A stretch of 64,000 nt of DNA from Rapana venosa (lineage: Eukaryota; Mollusca; Gastropoda; Neogastropoda; Muricidae), in the NCBI GenBank assembly GCA_028751875.1, contig CM054167.1:26895330-26959329 (forward strand), given 5' to 3'. A program made the translations under genes and the position numbers. The notes below the pieces were generated by a model, which was not told the DNA's origin, ran no database searches, and worked only from the letters and a program-made list of their open reading frames with translations. Positions 1-10,399 of this stretch are shown in pieces. Every line of letters starts with the position of its first letter. The stretch's first letter is position 1.

Positions 1-34
1 CTGACTTGATTTGACTTGCTGCTTCTGGTCCCAG

Positions 35-107
35 GTTCCCATTGTGCCCGTGGTGTTTTCCTCTTACAACGAATTCTACAGCAAAAAGGAGAAGCGTTTC
101 GACACAG
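35..107 (+). CDS. AGPAT: AGPAT (lysophosphatidate acyltransferase), penultimate coding exon
   Basis: This exon belongs to 1-acylglycerol-3-phosphate acyltransferase, an ER membrane enzyme that acylates lysophosphatidate to phosphatidate in glycerolipid synthesis. It translates as VPIVPVVFSSYNEFYSKKEK followed by RFDT. That corresponds to acyltransferase block IV (V-P-I-V-P-V-V) and the following S-S-Y...F-Y-x-K-K-E-x-R-F stretch of animal AGPAT1/2. A polypyrimidine tract and CAG precede position 35, and the exon ends ACAG before GTTGGT, so the downstream intron is phase 1. The catalytic HX4D block and the N-terminal membrane segments lie upstream of the window. Family assignment is by recognition of conserved blocks; AGPAT1 versus AGPAT2 cannot be decided. 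Confidence 0.87.
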
Positions 108-419
108 GTTGGTGGTGTGTGCTGATAAAAGTGAAACCATAGTATTATCAATAATAGCGATGATAATGAAAACATTATGGGATAGAATTAACCCATAACT
201 AGCATTTTTGCAGGATACGTAATAATATATATGCGACAAAGCACACAGAAAAGCTGGTCAGATTCAAAATGTTCATGTTTTAACTTTAAAAAAAACAACA
301 AAACATTTTCTAATGGTACAAAAATCACAGGTTACTTTTTAGGGTTTCCAGCCAGAGTGCTTATTCCATTATCCTCGATATAAAAGAATAAGATAAATGA
401 ATAAATAAAAAAAAATTAT

Positions 420-733
420 TTCTTTTTTTTCTTTTCTGTCTTCAACCGTATTTGTTTCCTTATCAGAGTGGCTTTTTTCCCCTGACAGAATTTTGCCAGG
501 GACAGCTCCCTTGTTGCCGTGGGTTCTTTTACGCGCGCTAAATACTTTTATGTAACACACGGGACCTCGGGTTTATCGTCTCATCCAAAACACTAGCACC
601 CAGACCACCACTTATGGGCTAATGGATTGGGGAAAAAGTTTTTGGGTAAATGGGGATTGAACCACCGCACGCACACTCCCAACCCCAGACTGCTCAGTTT
701 CTAGGCAGGCGCGTTACCTCTATAGACCACCGG
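420..733 (-). mobile_element. SINE family B, near full length
   Basis: Read on the - strand it has a tRNA-like head (GGTCTATAGAGGTAACGCGC), then a core with GATAAACCCGAGGTCCCGTG and AAAGAACCCACGGCAAC. The same modules occur in order in the + copy at 28612-29050. The B box is decayed (GGTTCAATCCCC). Confidence 0.75.
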
Positions 734-763
734 TCCACCTTGTGTTTTTCCAACTTTACAAGG

Positions 764-1100
764 GTGCAGGGTAGCCAAGTGGTTAGAGCGTTGTGCGTGA
801 AAGCTGACGGCCTGGGTTTGAGGCACCTTTGGGAGTTAAACATCAGTGCTGACTCCACTCCCACCCTCCAAAAAAATAGTCCTTCGGATGAGACTGTAAA
901 CCATGGTCCTTTGTGTAAACACACGCAGAACATCTTGCGCGCGTATTAAAACTTGTTCTGCCCTTTTTTTGGGAAGAGAACGTCATTGTGTGCCGGTGGG
1001 AATGGATGACAAAATGTACACACACCAAAAAAAACAACCCTACATGCACACTGGGAGACTGAATTTAAAAAACAAAAAAAAGTTGAAATAAAAGAACGGA
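764..1100 (+). mobile_element. SINE family A, divergent full-length copy
   Basis: The head GTAGCCAAGTGGTTAGAGCG resembles a Pol III A box. It is followed by TTAACATCAGTGC-like, TCCTTCGGATGAGACTGTAA, CATTGTGTGCCGGTGGGAA and an A-rich tail. These modules recur in the same order in the cleaner copies at 18219-18580 and 36600-36925. Confidence 0.75.
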
Positions 1101-1154
1101 AATTAGAAGAAAAAAAAACAACCCCAAAATTCAACAATTCATTTTTTCTTTTTT

Positions 1155-1312
1155 TCTTTTATTTCGAGGATACTGGAATAAGCACTCAGGTGCTTTTTTT
1201 TTTTTACATCCAGTCCCTGTGTGGAAGCGGTTTTGTAAATTTTTGTCATCCGTTCCCACTGGCACACACACAATGGCCTACTCTTCCGAAAAAAAAGCGG
1301 AACGGGGTTTTC
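1155..1312 (-). mobile_element. SINE family A, 3' half only
   Basis: It carries the family A tail in reverse: TTTCGAGGATACTGGAATAA, CACTCAGGTGC, ACATCCAGTCCCTGTGTG, then the universal CACACAATGGCCTACTCTTC block. It stops before the core and head. With the + copy at 764-1100 it forms an inverted pair inside one intron. Confidence 0.75.
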
Positions 1313-1348
1313 AACAGGGTGGGTTGGTGGGGTTGGGTTTGTTTACAG

Positions 1349-1509
1349 GCCGACTGGTGGTGACCTGCATGCCAAGAGTACCCACGACAGGACTGACCCA
1401 GGACGATGTGGCGGGGTTGGCAGAACGAGTTCAACAAGAGATGCTGCAAGCTTTCAACCAGATGAACTCTGAAACGCGATTGGCCAGAGGCGTCAACGGC
1501 TTGCAGTGA
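1349..1509 (+). CDS. AGPAT: AGPAT, terminal coding exon and stop
   Basis: The intron ends GTTTACAG at 1348 and the exon opens in the phase needed by the previous exon, so a split Gly codon is completed. The encoded tail begins GRLVVTCMPRVPTTGLTQDD and ends RGVNGLQ with TGA at 1507-1509. The pattern V-x-P-x-V-P-T-x-G-L-T-x-D-D-V followed by an amphipathic helix (L-A-E-R-V-Q-Q-E-M-L-Q-A-F) is the usual C-terminus of animal AGPAT1/2. Coding continuity across a 1.24-kb intron, correct phase and a homologous junction make this one of the two secure genes here. An open frame that starts upstream at 1219 is only intron and SINE sequence read through. Confidence 0.87.
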
Positions 1510-1630
1510 CCTCAGGGGGGTCAGTCGGCAGGACAAGGGAGACGAATCATGTGATACTGATATATCTTGACATTGCCATTTTTTTCCGCTAGTCCAGCCT
1601 TGGTTGTTTTTTTTTGTGTGTATGAGTGTG

Positions 1631-1665
<35 letters not shown>

Positions 1666-1779
1666 GCTTGTTAGATGCTTTGGTATGATTTGTATGTGTA
1701 TGTAGGGTTTTTTTTTTGGTTAGTGTGGTACAGTTTTGGGGGAAGGAGGGGGTTTAGGTTGAGGGTTTGGAATTGTGTG

Positions 1780-1830
<51 letters not shown>

Positions 1831-2197
1831 TATACATGTATAGGAAAGGGCAGATGTTAAATAGAAGAATGCAAGATATAAAGATTTACCACAGAAAGAA
1901 TTGGAAGTATTTGTTGCACGTAGACACCGATTAGGATTGCAGGAATGTTCTTGCTCATGTGCAGGTATGGATGCTTGTGCATGCATGCACGCACGCACAC
2001 ATGTACATATGCACACATGCATGCATGGACGTACACACACACACACACTCACAAACTCACATGCATGCTCATACACAAAAGAATGTTACATAGTCACTAG
2101 CTACCCACACGTGTATAGACAAAAAGACAACACACACACACACACAACACACACCACCACACCACACCACAACACAACACAACACCCCCCCCCCCCC

Positions 2198-2228
<31 letters not shown>

Positions 2229-3063
2229 TATGAGACCTCTGACACTCAAAAAGAAGAAGGAAAAAACAAAAAGTGCCATGAATGTCTTACACCAGACTTT
2301 TGTGAATGAATATTTTAATGTTTTGTGTAGTCGTACTTTCACAACACTGCCTTGTGTCAAACATTTTTTTTTTTTTTTTTAAAAAAAACACTTTTTAAAT
2401 AATGATTGTCAACGCTCCCTTGCTCACTACCTTCATTTCATTCTTGTGTAGTTTCCACACCTTTTTTCTTCTTTTTGTGGTTGGTTTGATTTTGGGGGTT
2501 TGTTCGGGGATATTTTTAGTAGGGTGGGGGCAGGTCGGTGTTTTTTTGTTTGTTTGTTGTATTTTGGGAGGGGGGGTGGGGGGGGGGGGGATGAATAATG
2601 TTGGGAAAGTTTGTTGGGTGGGTTTTTTGTTAGGGGGGTTTTTTGGGTAGGGAAAGGGTTTTTTGGGTGTGTGTGTGTGTTTTTTTATTGGTTTGGGTTT
2701 TCTTTTTCATCAGCATTAGAAGTGGCTAATTAGAACAATGTATTTGAAGACAGGCTGTTTCAATGAAGAACAGGTTAAAGGATTTTTTTTGTTTTTTTGT
2801 TTTTGGTGCTTCAACGCATTGCAGAGAGAGAGAGAGAGCATTGGTTGTAGAGCTGGCTGACAGTAAAAAGGTAGCAGAACGATTACTTTTGGCAGAGGCA
2901 TACAGCAGAAGGTCTGCATTGACCTCAAAGACTTCAAACGGATTGCAGAGAGAGAGAGAGAGCATTGGTTGTAGAGCTGGCTGACAGTATCAAGGTAGTA
3001 GAACGATTACTTTAGGCAGAGGCACACAGCAGAAAGTCTTCAAAGACGAAATCCCCTTATTAT
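1510..3063 (+). other. Probable AGPAT 3' UTR and downstream simple-sequence DNA
   Basis: No further coding exon is seen. The stretch holds poly(T) at 1629-1664, (TA)n at 1781-1827, CA-rich runs at 1977-2225 with a C run near 2187, poly(T) near 2365, GT/G-rich DNA at 2480-2690, and a tandem duplication listed separately. The transcript end cannot be fixed; one AATAAA lies at 3693-3698. Confidence 0.5.
2818..3040 (+). repeat. Tandem duplication, 124-bp spacing
   Basis: ATTGCAGAGAGAGAGAGAGA plus the following block (TTGGTTGTAGAGCTGGCTGA, GTAGCAGAACGATTACTTT, GCAGAGGCATACAGCAGAA) starts at 2818 and again at 2942 with a few substitutions. Origin unknown. Confidence 0.8.
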
Positions 3064-3273
3064 ATCAACAGCCAAAAATTCCATCACCCTGCCAAAGTGT
3101 ATAACCTGTGTGTGTGTGTGTGTGTATATGTGTGTGTGTGCATTTGGACTTGTTAGAACCATTACTTGCTATTGGTTGCATGACTGTGTGTAAGAATGAG
3201 TTGCGTCTTGCCGCTTTGATTTGTCTGTGCAAGATACAGCGCTATATAAATTCCATTTATTATTATTATTATC

Positions 3274-3300
<27 letters not shown>
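3064..3300 (+). mobile_element. L2-like LINE 3' UTR fragment
   Basis: CAACAGCCAAAAATTCCATC, CACCCTGCC, a GTGTATAACCT block and the terminal CAGCGCTATATAAATTCCAT followed by (TTA)n match the 3' end of the L2-like element at 35215-36485. A TG microsatellite replaces part of the middle. No reverse transcriptase is left. Confidence 0.75.
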
Positions 3301-3306
<6 letters not shown>

Positions 3307-4114
3307 GCAATATGTTTCGGCTAGTCTGCTGTTTGGGTAGACGTAATCTTCTGTGACGTTCCTGTCCTGCTGTTCCCGTTTCGATCTCTCCACCCCAGCC
3401 CTACCCAATGTTCATCATACCCCAACCTCCGGGTCAGAACTCCACAGGGAGCTTGTCAACGTTCTGCCGCCGTGGAGTCACCAGCCAGAGGGGGCCCTGC
3501 ACTGTGTCACTTTGGTGGTGGTCCGTGGCGCTTGTTCTGAGCTAAGGCTGGGATTGTCGGGTCAGTCTGAGTGAAAGTGTTCCTGGCGGACAGTGTTAAG
3601 TAGCGTTTTGTTTTTAAAAAAAACAAACCTGTGGTACGTGTTAAACTGAAAATGAAGAATGTTAAACTGAAAATGAAGAAGAGGCGATGTTGAATAAAAT
3701 GTTGCTGCAGAACTTTTTATTTTAAATTTCTTTTATTTGTAAGAGAATAATGGGATGGCAAGAAATGTGCGTTTAAATGGAAAGCTTGCAGCTTAACATT
3801 GCTCGTATATATGTATACACAACTGAAATCTCCTGCCATGAACAGAAATGGATTAATGTTTGTTGCTGTAAATACATTTCAGAAAAATCTCTCTTTAAGA
3901 AAAAATTTTAAAATGATATGCTGCTTTCATTCTGTAAGTCACAGGGGGGTGAGGGTGGTGGTGGTGGTGGGTGTGTGTGTGTGTGTGTGGGGGGGGTTGA
4001 TGCAGCTAAGAAGATGGGGAATGAAATCTGGACAGTGCTGTACTTAGAAGAAGAAAAAGGCCCCAAGTTGTTTACAATTTTATGTCTGTCAATATGCACT
4101 TATGTTGTAAAATA
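3301..4114 (+). other. No gene seen; candidate poly(A) signal
   Basis: Mostly unique DNA. A 21-bp unit (GTTAAACTGAAAATGAAGAA plus one base) is repeated at about 3639-3680, and an AATAAA hexamer follows at 3693-3698, which could serve the AGPAT transcript. G/GT runs occupy 3945-3995. Confidence 0.35.
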
Positions 4115-4515
4115 CCCTGGGGTTTATCACAGTTCTTCATTAAACCATTGACAACAGCAAAGTGAGAGGCTGTATGATCAGTGGCTTTCTTTCCCACTCA
4201 TGGAATTCCACTTTACAGCTTAAGTCTTTAGTGATCGACTATGACTCTCTGACTAGGAGGCTTGACTTGCCACAGTCCTTAATGTGCTGCTGCAGCCCTG
4301 GGGGCTAGTTGGCCTTTGGAGAACATCTCCAACGCTGACTGTTCTTATGCCCACTTGGCCGAGAGAGTGGGAGGGATGTACTGTGGTGGGCAAGGCATCT
4401 CCACTATAATCAAATTTCTGCCCAAAATTTCCGAAACAGCAGCTGCCTCCTCTGTAACTGTTTTGGAAGTCATCGTCGAATACGACGGACAAATATACAT
4501 ACATGTAAAGGAAAA
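4115..4515 (+). repeat. Interspersed repeat H, + copy
   Basis: The block from TTTATCACAGTTCTTCATTA through GTGATCGACTATGACTCTCT and AACAGCAGCTGCCTCCTCTG to ATACGACGGACAAATATACA is present in reverse at 20300-20700. There is no obvious coding capacity; it may be a long SINE or a non-autonomous element. Confidence 0.7.
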
Positions 4516-5499
4516 AAAAGGATCGTGAGGAAGCATTTCCGTTTGTTCCCCTGTACCAAGTGTGCACCTACATGCCAGCTGGAGAGAGTAGACTGAGGTT
4601 CCCTGGGCTTGGAAGAGCTTTTCTGTGTCCTTGGTTCAGTTTTGACAGGAGTCAAGTCATGAATCTGTGTGCTCTGTGTTGTTTTGTTTGGTTTGGGGTT
4701 TTTTTTGGGTCTTCTCCTGGGCTTAACCTATATCCAATACCCCATTTCCATCGTTGAAGAGATACTGTTGAACAGTACAGAAGATTTTTTTTTGGGGGGG
4801 GGGGGGGTGGGGGGGGACACAAATCCATATCTAATACAGGCTCCTCTTCATTTCAGTTGTTTTGTAGACTGAAAAAAAACAACGGACCAATCTCAGTATG
4901 GACGGCGTTTAATGTGGATATATTGCTGATTTTACTTTTTAAAAAATTTTTTTAATTTTTTTTTTTTTTTGGGGGGGGGGGGGGGGGGAAGAAATGTATT
5001 GCTGTGACAATCACATCATATTTCCATATCATGTTCAGTGTGATTTTTTTTTTTTTTTTTTTAAATGAGCTGATCTCCATTTTGTCTCTTGTCTTGAATT
5101 ATCTTAAGATGTATATCCTATGATTTATGTTTAGTGCCAAACGAATTCTGCTTCTAGTCTTGTCACTAATGCGTTCGTTGTTTACTCCAGTAAGCCTCTT
5201 TGAATTCCTTGTTTCCTTGTCATTTTGTGTGTGTGTGTGTAATCTTCATCCTCTGCTTTTATTACAGCGGTTTAGCATTTTGTGTAAACTTAACATTATT
5301 CAGAAGTAATGATGGGATGCTGTAACCAACTCCCTGTTGCCAGTTTTTCCCCTTTGATTACAGCTTAGCGAGTCATCAGGATAAGATTGTCAAGATTATG
5401 AAATAAGGAAGGCTAAAAAAAAATATTAATCTTTTTTAAAATTATTATTTAAAAAAAATGTTCTTTTAGAAATCCTTTCGCATTAAAAAAAAAAAATTT
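4516..5499. other. No gene seen
   Basis: AT-rich unique DNA with G runs at about 4794-4816 and 4972-4988 and poly(T) at 5046-5062. Open frames here are short and show no family resemblance. Confidence 0.4.
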
Positions 5500-5622
5500 T
5501 TTATTTTATTCTTTTAGATTGAGGATAAATGGAATAAGCGCTTAAGTGCTTTTTTTTTTTACATCCAGTCCCTGTGTGTATGCGGGTTTGTAAATTCTGT
5601 CATCTGTTCCCATTCATTATAT
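5500..5622 (-). mobile_element. SINE family A 3' fragment
   Basis: Reverse family A tail: GAGGATAAATGGAATAAGCG, poly(T), ACATCCAGTCCCTGTGTGTA and TCTGTCATCTGTTCCCAT, truncated before the core. Confidence 0.7.
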
Positions 5623-5794
5623 CCATATCCAGCCACCCAGAATTTATTGTTTTGCATTTATTCTGGTGACAGCAGTAACCACCACCTCCCACTTCAGCCT
5701 TTGAATTTGGCCCAAGAGCATATTTGTTATGCAATAGGCTTTGCTTCGTTATAGTCATGTTCACTGTACACTGTTCCATCTTTATTTTATTTTC

Positions 5795-5862
5795 TTTTTT
5801 TCTTTCTTTATTCTTTTCTTTCGAGGAAAATGGATGGAATAAGCACTCATGTGCTTTTAGTC
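5795..5862 (-). mobile_element. SINE family A tail fragment
   Basis: Only the extreme 3' tail remains: TTTCGAGGAAAATGG and GGAATAAGCACTCATGTGCT. Confidence 0.6.
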
Positions 5863-6121
5863 TCTACGGTAGTGTGTGTGTGTGTGTTTAAAAAGGTGGA
5901 TTTTCTTTTAAAAAATTGGATGAAAAATTCTGAATACTAGCTGGAGTTTTTCAGTAAAATGTTCGAATGCCAAAAGGTTTTTGTAAATAGTAAGCAGACT
6001 TGGCTGTTTTCGCTCAGAAAAGGAAAAAAAAAGTTTTATATCTTTAGGTAGCTAGATAGCTAGAAACATGTGGTATTGCATACATGTACACAGAATATCG
6101 GGGGAGGGGGGTGGGGGGAAG

Positions 6122-6552
6122 AACAGGAAAGCTCGGTGGTCAGAGTACTTGCTTTTTCCCCAAGCCTATGTTAAGTTGGTTTTATACCGTGTTTTAATCT
6201 GTATATAGTTGCACAGTTTTAATCTGAGATTTAAAATTTTTCGAGGTGACAGCCCTGATATGGCCTCTGTGGTCGGCGGGGCTATAAACAACAGGATTGG
6301 ATTGGATGATAAGCAGCACTGAGTGTGGTCACCGATTGGATGGGTGACCGTTTGCACACCTTGGCTTCAGTACAGTCCCGCAGTTCATACAGCCGTAAAT
6401 GGGTACCTGCCCTCTTTAGGGTCAGGGAAGGTAAAGCAGCGAGGGAGAGGAGATGGGTGCTGCCCTCAATATGCTGGCCCCTGGAGAAGCTGAGTTCTCG
6501 GATGCCTCACTCCCCTACGACCACATAGATTATGGGACACCTTTACTTTTTT
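6122..6552 (+). mobile_element. SINE family F (tRNA/5S composite), interrupted copy
   Basis: The head AGCTCGGTGGTCAGAGTACT is separated by repeat G (6196-6300) from the 5S-like part, which reads GATTGGATGGGTGACCGTTT. The shared body (TAAATGGGTACCTGCCCTCT, TTAGGGTCAGGGAAGGTAAA) and the tail ACCACATAGATTATGGGACA follow. The nesting suggests that G inserted into F. Confidence 0.75.
6196..6300 (+). repeat. Interspersed repeat G
   Basis: ATAGTTGCACAGTTTTAATC, CGAGGTGACA, ATGGCCTCTGTGGT and GCTATAAACAACAGGATTGG also occur at 9178-9298. It is about 105 bp, lies inside a family F SINE here, and its class is unknown. Confidence 0.7.
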
Positions 6553-6625
6553 TTTTGGTACAGAATATATATAATCACTATTAGGGGTGGGGTTTTTTTT
6601 TTAATGCACTTCATAAATCCTAGAT

Positions 6626-6838
6626 TCATTGATTCATTCAGTATCTTTCACTTGATTGATTCATTCAGTATCTTTCACTGGATTGATTCATTCAGTATCT
6701 TTCACTCGATTGATTCATTCAGTATCTTTCACTTGATTGATTCATTCAATATCTTTCACTCGATTGATTCATTCAGTATCTTTCACTTCATTCATTCATT
6801 CAGTATCTTTCACTTCATTCGTTCATTCAGTATCTTTA
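6626..6838 (+). repeat. 27-bp minisatellite, about eight units
   Basis: The unit GATTCATTCAGTATCTTTCA plus seven bases keeps one frame open on the + strand, giving I-D-S-F-S-I-F-H-S repeats within an open frame at 6532-6879. No splice signals or start context suggest that it is expressed. Confidence 0.85.
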
Positions 6839-6840
6839 AC

Positions 6841-8060
6841 CCCTGCAGGATAGCTCCTTGTTCCTCTGCTTATTCTTAGGAACACTCAAAATTGTGAAAC
6901 CTAGTGTTCCCCCCCAAAAAAAAGAACATGAAAACTAACCATGGGGGTTAAGTCATCGTTTGAACAGTTTCGCCATTTATACGGTCAGATTCTATAAATC
7001 TTTGTAGTCATCATTGTCTTTTATTTGAAAAGAAAACATGAGAAATTTGTGATACAGTAACTACTGGCATTAGTAGCTTTTTGGTTTTGATTTCATTTTC
7101 TTGGGGTTTGTTGTTAGTTTGAGTGTTTCTTTTTTGTAAAGTTTTCGCTGGGTTGGGGTTTTTGTTGGTGGGTTGTTTGGGATTTTTTTTTTTTTTTTGG
7201 GGGGGGAGGGGGTGCGCTAAACTATCTGGTGTGGGAAATGTGGTGAAGGTATTTTTATAGCTTTTTGGTACCGAACAAAATATTTATAAAAAAATACTAC
7301 TTTTACATCCATTCTTTTTAAATAATAATTTTTATTTTATTAAATCCAATACACTGCACATAGGGTACACGCGAAGATGGTGAGACAATTCATATCATTA
7401 TCCATCAATTTTTAAATTTTTATTACGAGAATGAGATTGAAGCGCTCTGATTTGTCTTTGCAAGATATAGCGCTATACAAATTTCATTTATTATTATTAT
7501 TATTTGGACCAGATAATTCCAAGGATTTTTAAAGCTATGGTCAATTTTTCATCTTCTTCTTGTTGCTGATATGTGATAGTCAGTAGTTGCTACCTTCGCT
7601 GTTTTAAGTTACTTCTTCCTTTTACCTGTATAAGTTGGGTTCTTATGGTTGCTTTGTTGTTGTTGTATTTTAACATTTTGCACGTATTGCATATTACCTA
7701 TATAATTATGCATGTGTACTCAGCACATAGGTGTACTACAATCTGCTCACTTTATTATTATTTTTTTTTGCTTCAGCCATTTTTTTTGCTTTTGTTTTAT
7801 GATCTTGAGTTTTTGTTTTGTTGTGTATTGTTTTTTGAGGAGTGTGGGTGGGGCGGGAGGGGGGGGAGTTGCAAGAATATTTTGTGTGTGTAAAAATTTG
7901 AATATAGAGTCGATAGAAAATGTTATGCTTTTTATACTGTTGTCGCTTTTTTAAGTGTATGTTTATGGAAAAAATTATCAAATCAGTATTCTGCCATATC
8001 CATTGGTCTAGTAAAATAATGATTTGAGGTGATCTCATGCATGTTACAGTGATTAGACAT
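6841..8060. other. No gene seen apart from an L2 tail
   Basis: AT- and GT-rich DNA. The only recognisable element is a 3' L2-like tail at 7432-7502 (GCGCTCTGATTTGTCTTTGC, TAGCGCTATACAAATTTCAT, then ATT repeats). G runs occur near 7199. Confidence 0.45.
7432..7502 (+). mobile_element. L2-like LINE 3' tail
   Basis: It has the terminal module GCAAGATATAGCGCTATACA, AATTTCATT and (ATT)n, the same as the ends of the L2 copies at 34970-35050 and 36415-36480. Confidence 0.6.
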
Positions 8061-8062
8061 TT

Positions 8063-8097
<35 letters not shown>

Positions 8098-8145
8098 CTC
8101 CTCTCTCTCTCTCTCTCTCTGCTCTGCTCTCTCTCTCTCTCTCTT

Positions 8146-8216
<71 letters not shown>

Positions 8217-8236
8217 CTCGCTCTCTCTTTTTTTCA
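8061..8236. repeat. (CT)n microsatellite, about 175 bp
   Basis: CT repeats are broken by TTGCTC and GCTCTG variants. They create long meaningless Leu-Ser and Arg-Glu open frames on both strands. A GTGT/TATA block follows at 8305-8410. Confidence 0.95.
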
Positions 8237-8837
8237 TCAAAACACCAGGGAAAAAAAGATTTGACAGGAATGAAGTCTGTTAGGCTTGCATGTATAGTGA
8301 TGGAGTGTGTGTGGGTGTGTGTGTGCATGTGCATGCTTGCATTTGCACTGTCATTCATATATATAATATATATATGTATATGTGTGTGTGTATATATTTA
8401 CACACACATAAATGCATCCATCCACGGACTGTATTTTGTCCTTTATTTTATCCTCATTCTGTTCTCTTTTTTTTTCTTTTTCTTTTTTTAAAATCTAAAT
8501 CGCTTGACAGAGTTCAGACCAAAGAGTAAAAAAAAATGTCTTGAATACATATCAGAGAGTGGTGGCAGTGGAGATAAAGAGAAAATTCGTGGCATTTTTT
8601 TTGGGGGGGGCTTAGCACTCAAGAACTGTAGAAGCAAATTTTTGGTCACACTTCAGACAACACAAAAAAACAAACAACCCTAGACATCTGACCAAGAACT
8701 TAGAAGGTGCAGATCTGTTGGGATAAGTAACCCATCTCCAGGATATTAGGCACCAGCATTTTTACTGCAGATGCCCTAAAGATCCTTTTTTTTTTTTTTT
8801 TGGTGACGTTTCTCCAGGCAACATTTTTTACCTTTTT

Positions 8838-8985
8838 TTCCCTACGGGTAACCCGCTATAGGGTAACCAACCATCCACTAACCCTTCCCTCTGTATCGAT
8901 AACCCACTACTGGGTTACAGTAGCGTACAAATCTACGCAGTGCACGTGTACTGGGAAAGAGGGGTTATTTCCCTTAACGCTTTAT
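8838..8985 (+). repeat. MITE-like repeat, copy 1
   Basis: GGTAACCCGCTATAGGGTAA, CCCTTCCCTCTGTAT, CCACTACTGGGTTACAG, GTGTACTGGGAAAGAGG and CCCTTAACG match 13276-13440 in order. The ends are less clear here than in copy 2. Confidence 0.65.
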
Positions 8986-8994
8986 TTAATTTAT

Positions 8995-9098
8995 TTATTT
9001 CATTTAATTCTTTTGTATTGAGGATAATGGAATAAGCACTTACGTGCTTTTTTTTTTTTAACGTCCAGTGCCCGTGTGTATGCAGTTTTGTAAATTGC
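8995..9098 (-). mobile_element. SINE family A 3' fragment
   Basis: TTGAGGATAATGGAATAAGC, CACTTACGTGC, poly(T), CGTGTGTATGCAGTTTTGTA: the reverse 3' quarter of family A. Confidence 0.7.
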
Positions 9099-9177
9099 AT
9101 AGGGATATGTGTTAACTTCTTTTAGAGAATCTGGGGCTTTTTTTTTCTTCCTTCCCCCTGTCTGATACGAGTGAAAT

Positions 9178-9298
9178 TGTAGATATAGTTGCACAGTTTT
9201 ATTCTGAGATGTTAACATTATACGAGGTGACAAGTCTTGGATATGGCCTCTGTGGTTGGTGCTGGGGGGGGGGAAAGGATATAAACAACAGGATTGGA
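9178..9298 (+). repeat. Interspersed repeat G, second copy
   Basis: ATAGTTGCACAGTTTTATTC, TATACGAGGTGACAAG, GGATATGGCCTCTGTGGTTG and ATAAACAACAGGATTGG match 6196-6300. A G run has expanded in the middle. Confidence 0.7.
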
Positions 9299-9457
9299 GG
9301 GGGCAGGGGAGGGGGGGAGTGTTGTGTTAGACACAGATGTACTTGGCTCATTTTCTGTTTTTTGTGAGCTTGTGTCGGTTACCGACGTCTGTGTATTTTG
9401 AGAGAGTGTGCATCATGACAGACTACAAGTATAACGTGATGCTGAAGAGTGGTGAAA

Positions 9458-9458
<1 letters not shown>

Positions 9459-9494
<36 letters not shown>

Positions 9495-9535
9495 GCGGGG
9501 AATCTTTTTTTTTTTTTAGGGGGGGGGGGGGGGGG
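9459..9535. repeat. Long poly(G) tracts
   Basis: More than 30 consecutive G are interrupted by a short TGCGGGGAATC and poly(T), then more G. Similar runs are at 10168-10203, 16947-16972 and 21312-21338, and C runs at 14112-14141, 15060-15082 and 19784-19802. Confidence 0.9.
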
Positions 9536-9627
9536 TCACTAAAGCTGCAAGTCTGTGTATGTTTGTGTGTGCTTGTCTGTGTTTGTGGGTGTTTGTTTAT
9601 TTAGTTTATATCTTTTAAATTTTTTAA

Positions 9628-9965
9628 AATTCTTTTATATTGAGGATAATGGAATAAGCACTTATTTGCTTGTTTTTTTTTACATCCAGTCCCCGTGTGT
9701 TTTGTAAATTCTGTTACCTGTTCCTACCGGCACACAATGGCCTACTCTTACAAAAAAGCGGAACAGGATTTAACATGTGCGCAAGATGTTCTGCGTGCGT
9801 TCGAACACGGGGACCTCGGTTTATAGTCTCATCTGAAGGACTTTTTGGGGAGAGTGGAGTATGCACTGATGTTAACTCCAGGGGAAAATATCCCCTTAAA
9901 CGGGAATCGAACCTGGGTCATCAGCTTGCGAGCGCAATGTTCTAACCACTAGGCTATCCCGTCTT
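9628..9965 (-). mobile_element. SINE family A, full length
   Basis: On the - strand the head GGGATAGCCTAGTGGTTAGA (A box TAGCCTAGTGG) is followed by B box GGTTCGATTCC, the block CTTCAGATGAGACTATAAAC, GCGCACATGTTAAATCC and the tail AAGCAAATAAGTGCTTATTC. It is about 335 bp. No flanking duplication was confidently found. Confidence 0.85.
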
Positions 9966-10169
9966 TCCCCACCCCACCCCTGTGTGTGTGTGTTTTATGT
10001 GTGTTTGTATAATTATAATTATGTGTGTGTGTGTTTTAACTTGCTGCCACAGGAACAACTGACTTAACATGTAACGAATGCTGTGACAGGTTTTTTGGGG
10101 GGAGGGGGTGGGAGGGGGGTAGGGTGGGAGGGGTGGTAACTGATCTTGAAGATGAAGGGGAGGGGAGGT

Positions 10170-10204
<35 letters not shown>

Positions 10205-10399
10205 GGGTTGTTTTGTTACCTTGTGTGTGTAAATTCCAATTTGATGTGTGCTTCCATCATTGAAGGGAGTGACCTTGTTTTGGATTCAATTTGGACCAGA
10301 ATGGAAATATTTTTTCATGATCTACTACTGCAGCTTGCTTAGCTACAGCAAATTGGCTACGATATGTGTATCATATATTTTTGTAGTCACGATAGTGGC
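9966..10399. other. No gene seen
   Basis: GT repeats, G-rich DNA and a poly(G) run at 10168-10203, then short unique DNA (10210-10399). Confidence 0.4.

Larger units (their letters stand above)
108..1348 (+). other. Intron of AGPAT, filled with SINE copies
   Basis: It is bounded by GTTGGT at 108 and a pyrimidine-rich TTTGTTTACAG at 1348, and is phase 1. Three SINE segments occupy most of it: family B on the - strand, family A on the + strand and a family A 3' part on the - strand. A stray SINE A tail (GCTTATTCCATTATCC) sits near 359-395. Confidence 0.75.

Noticed and set aside
1219..1348. Extra N-terminal coding part of the last AGPAT exon
   Set aside because: It overlaps a SINE A fragment and lies before the acceptor at 1348; homology begins exactly after it.
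8053..8358. Arg/Glu and Leu/Ser open frames
   Set aside because: They are translations of a CT/GA microsatellite. The same applies at 37279-37530, 48265-48653, 60523-60935 and 61394-61855 (N-terminal part).
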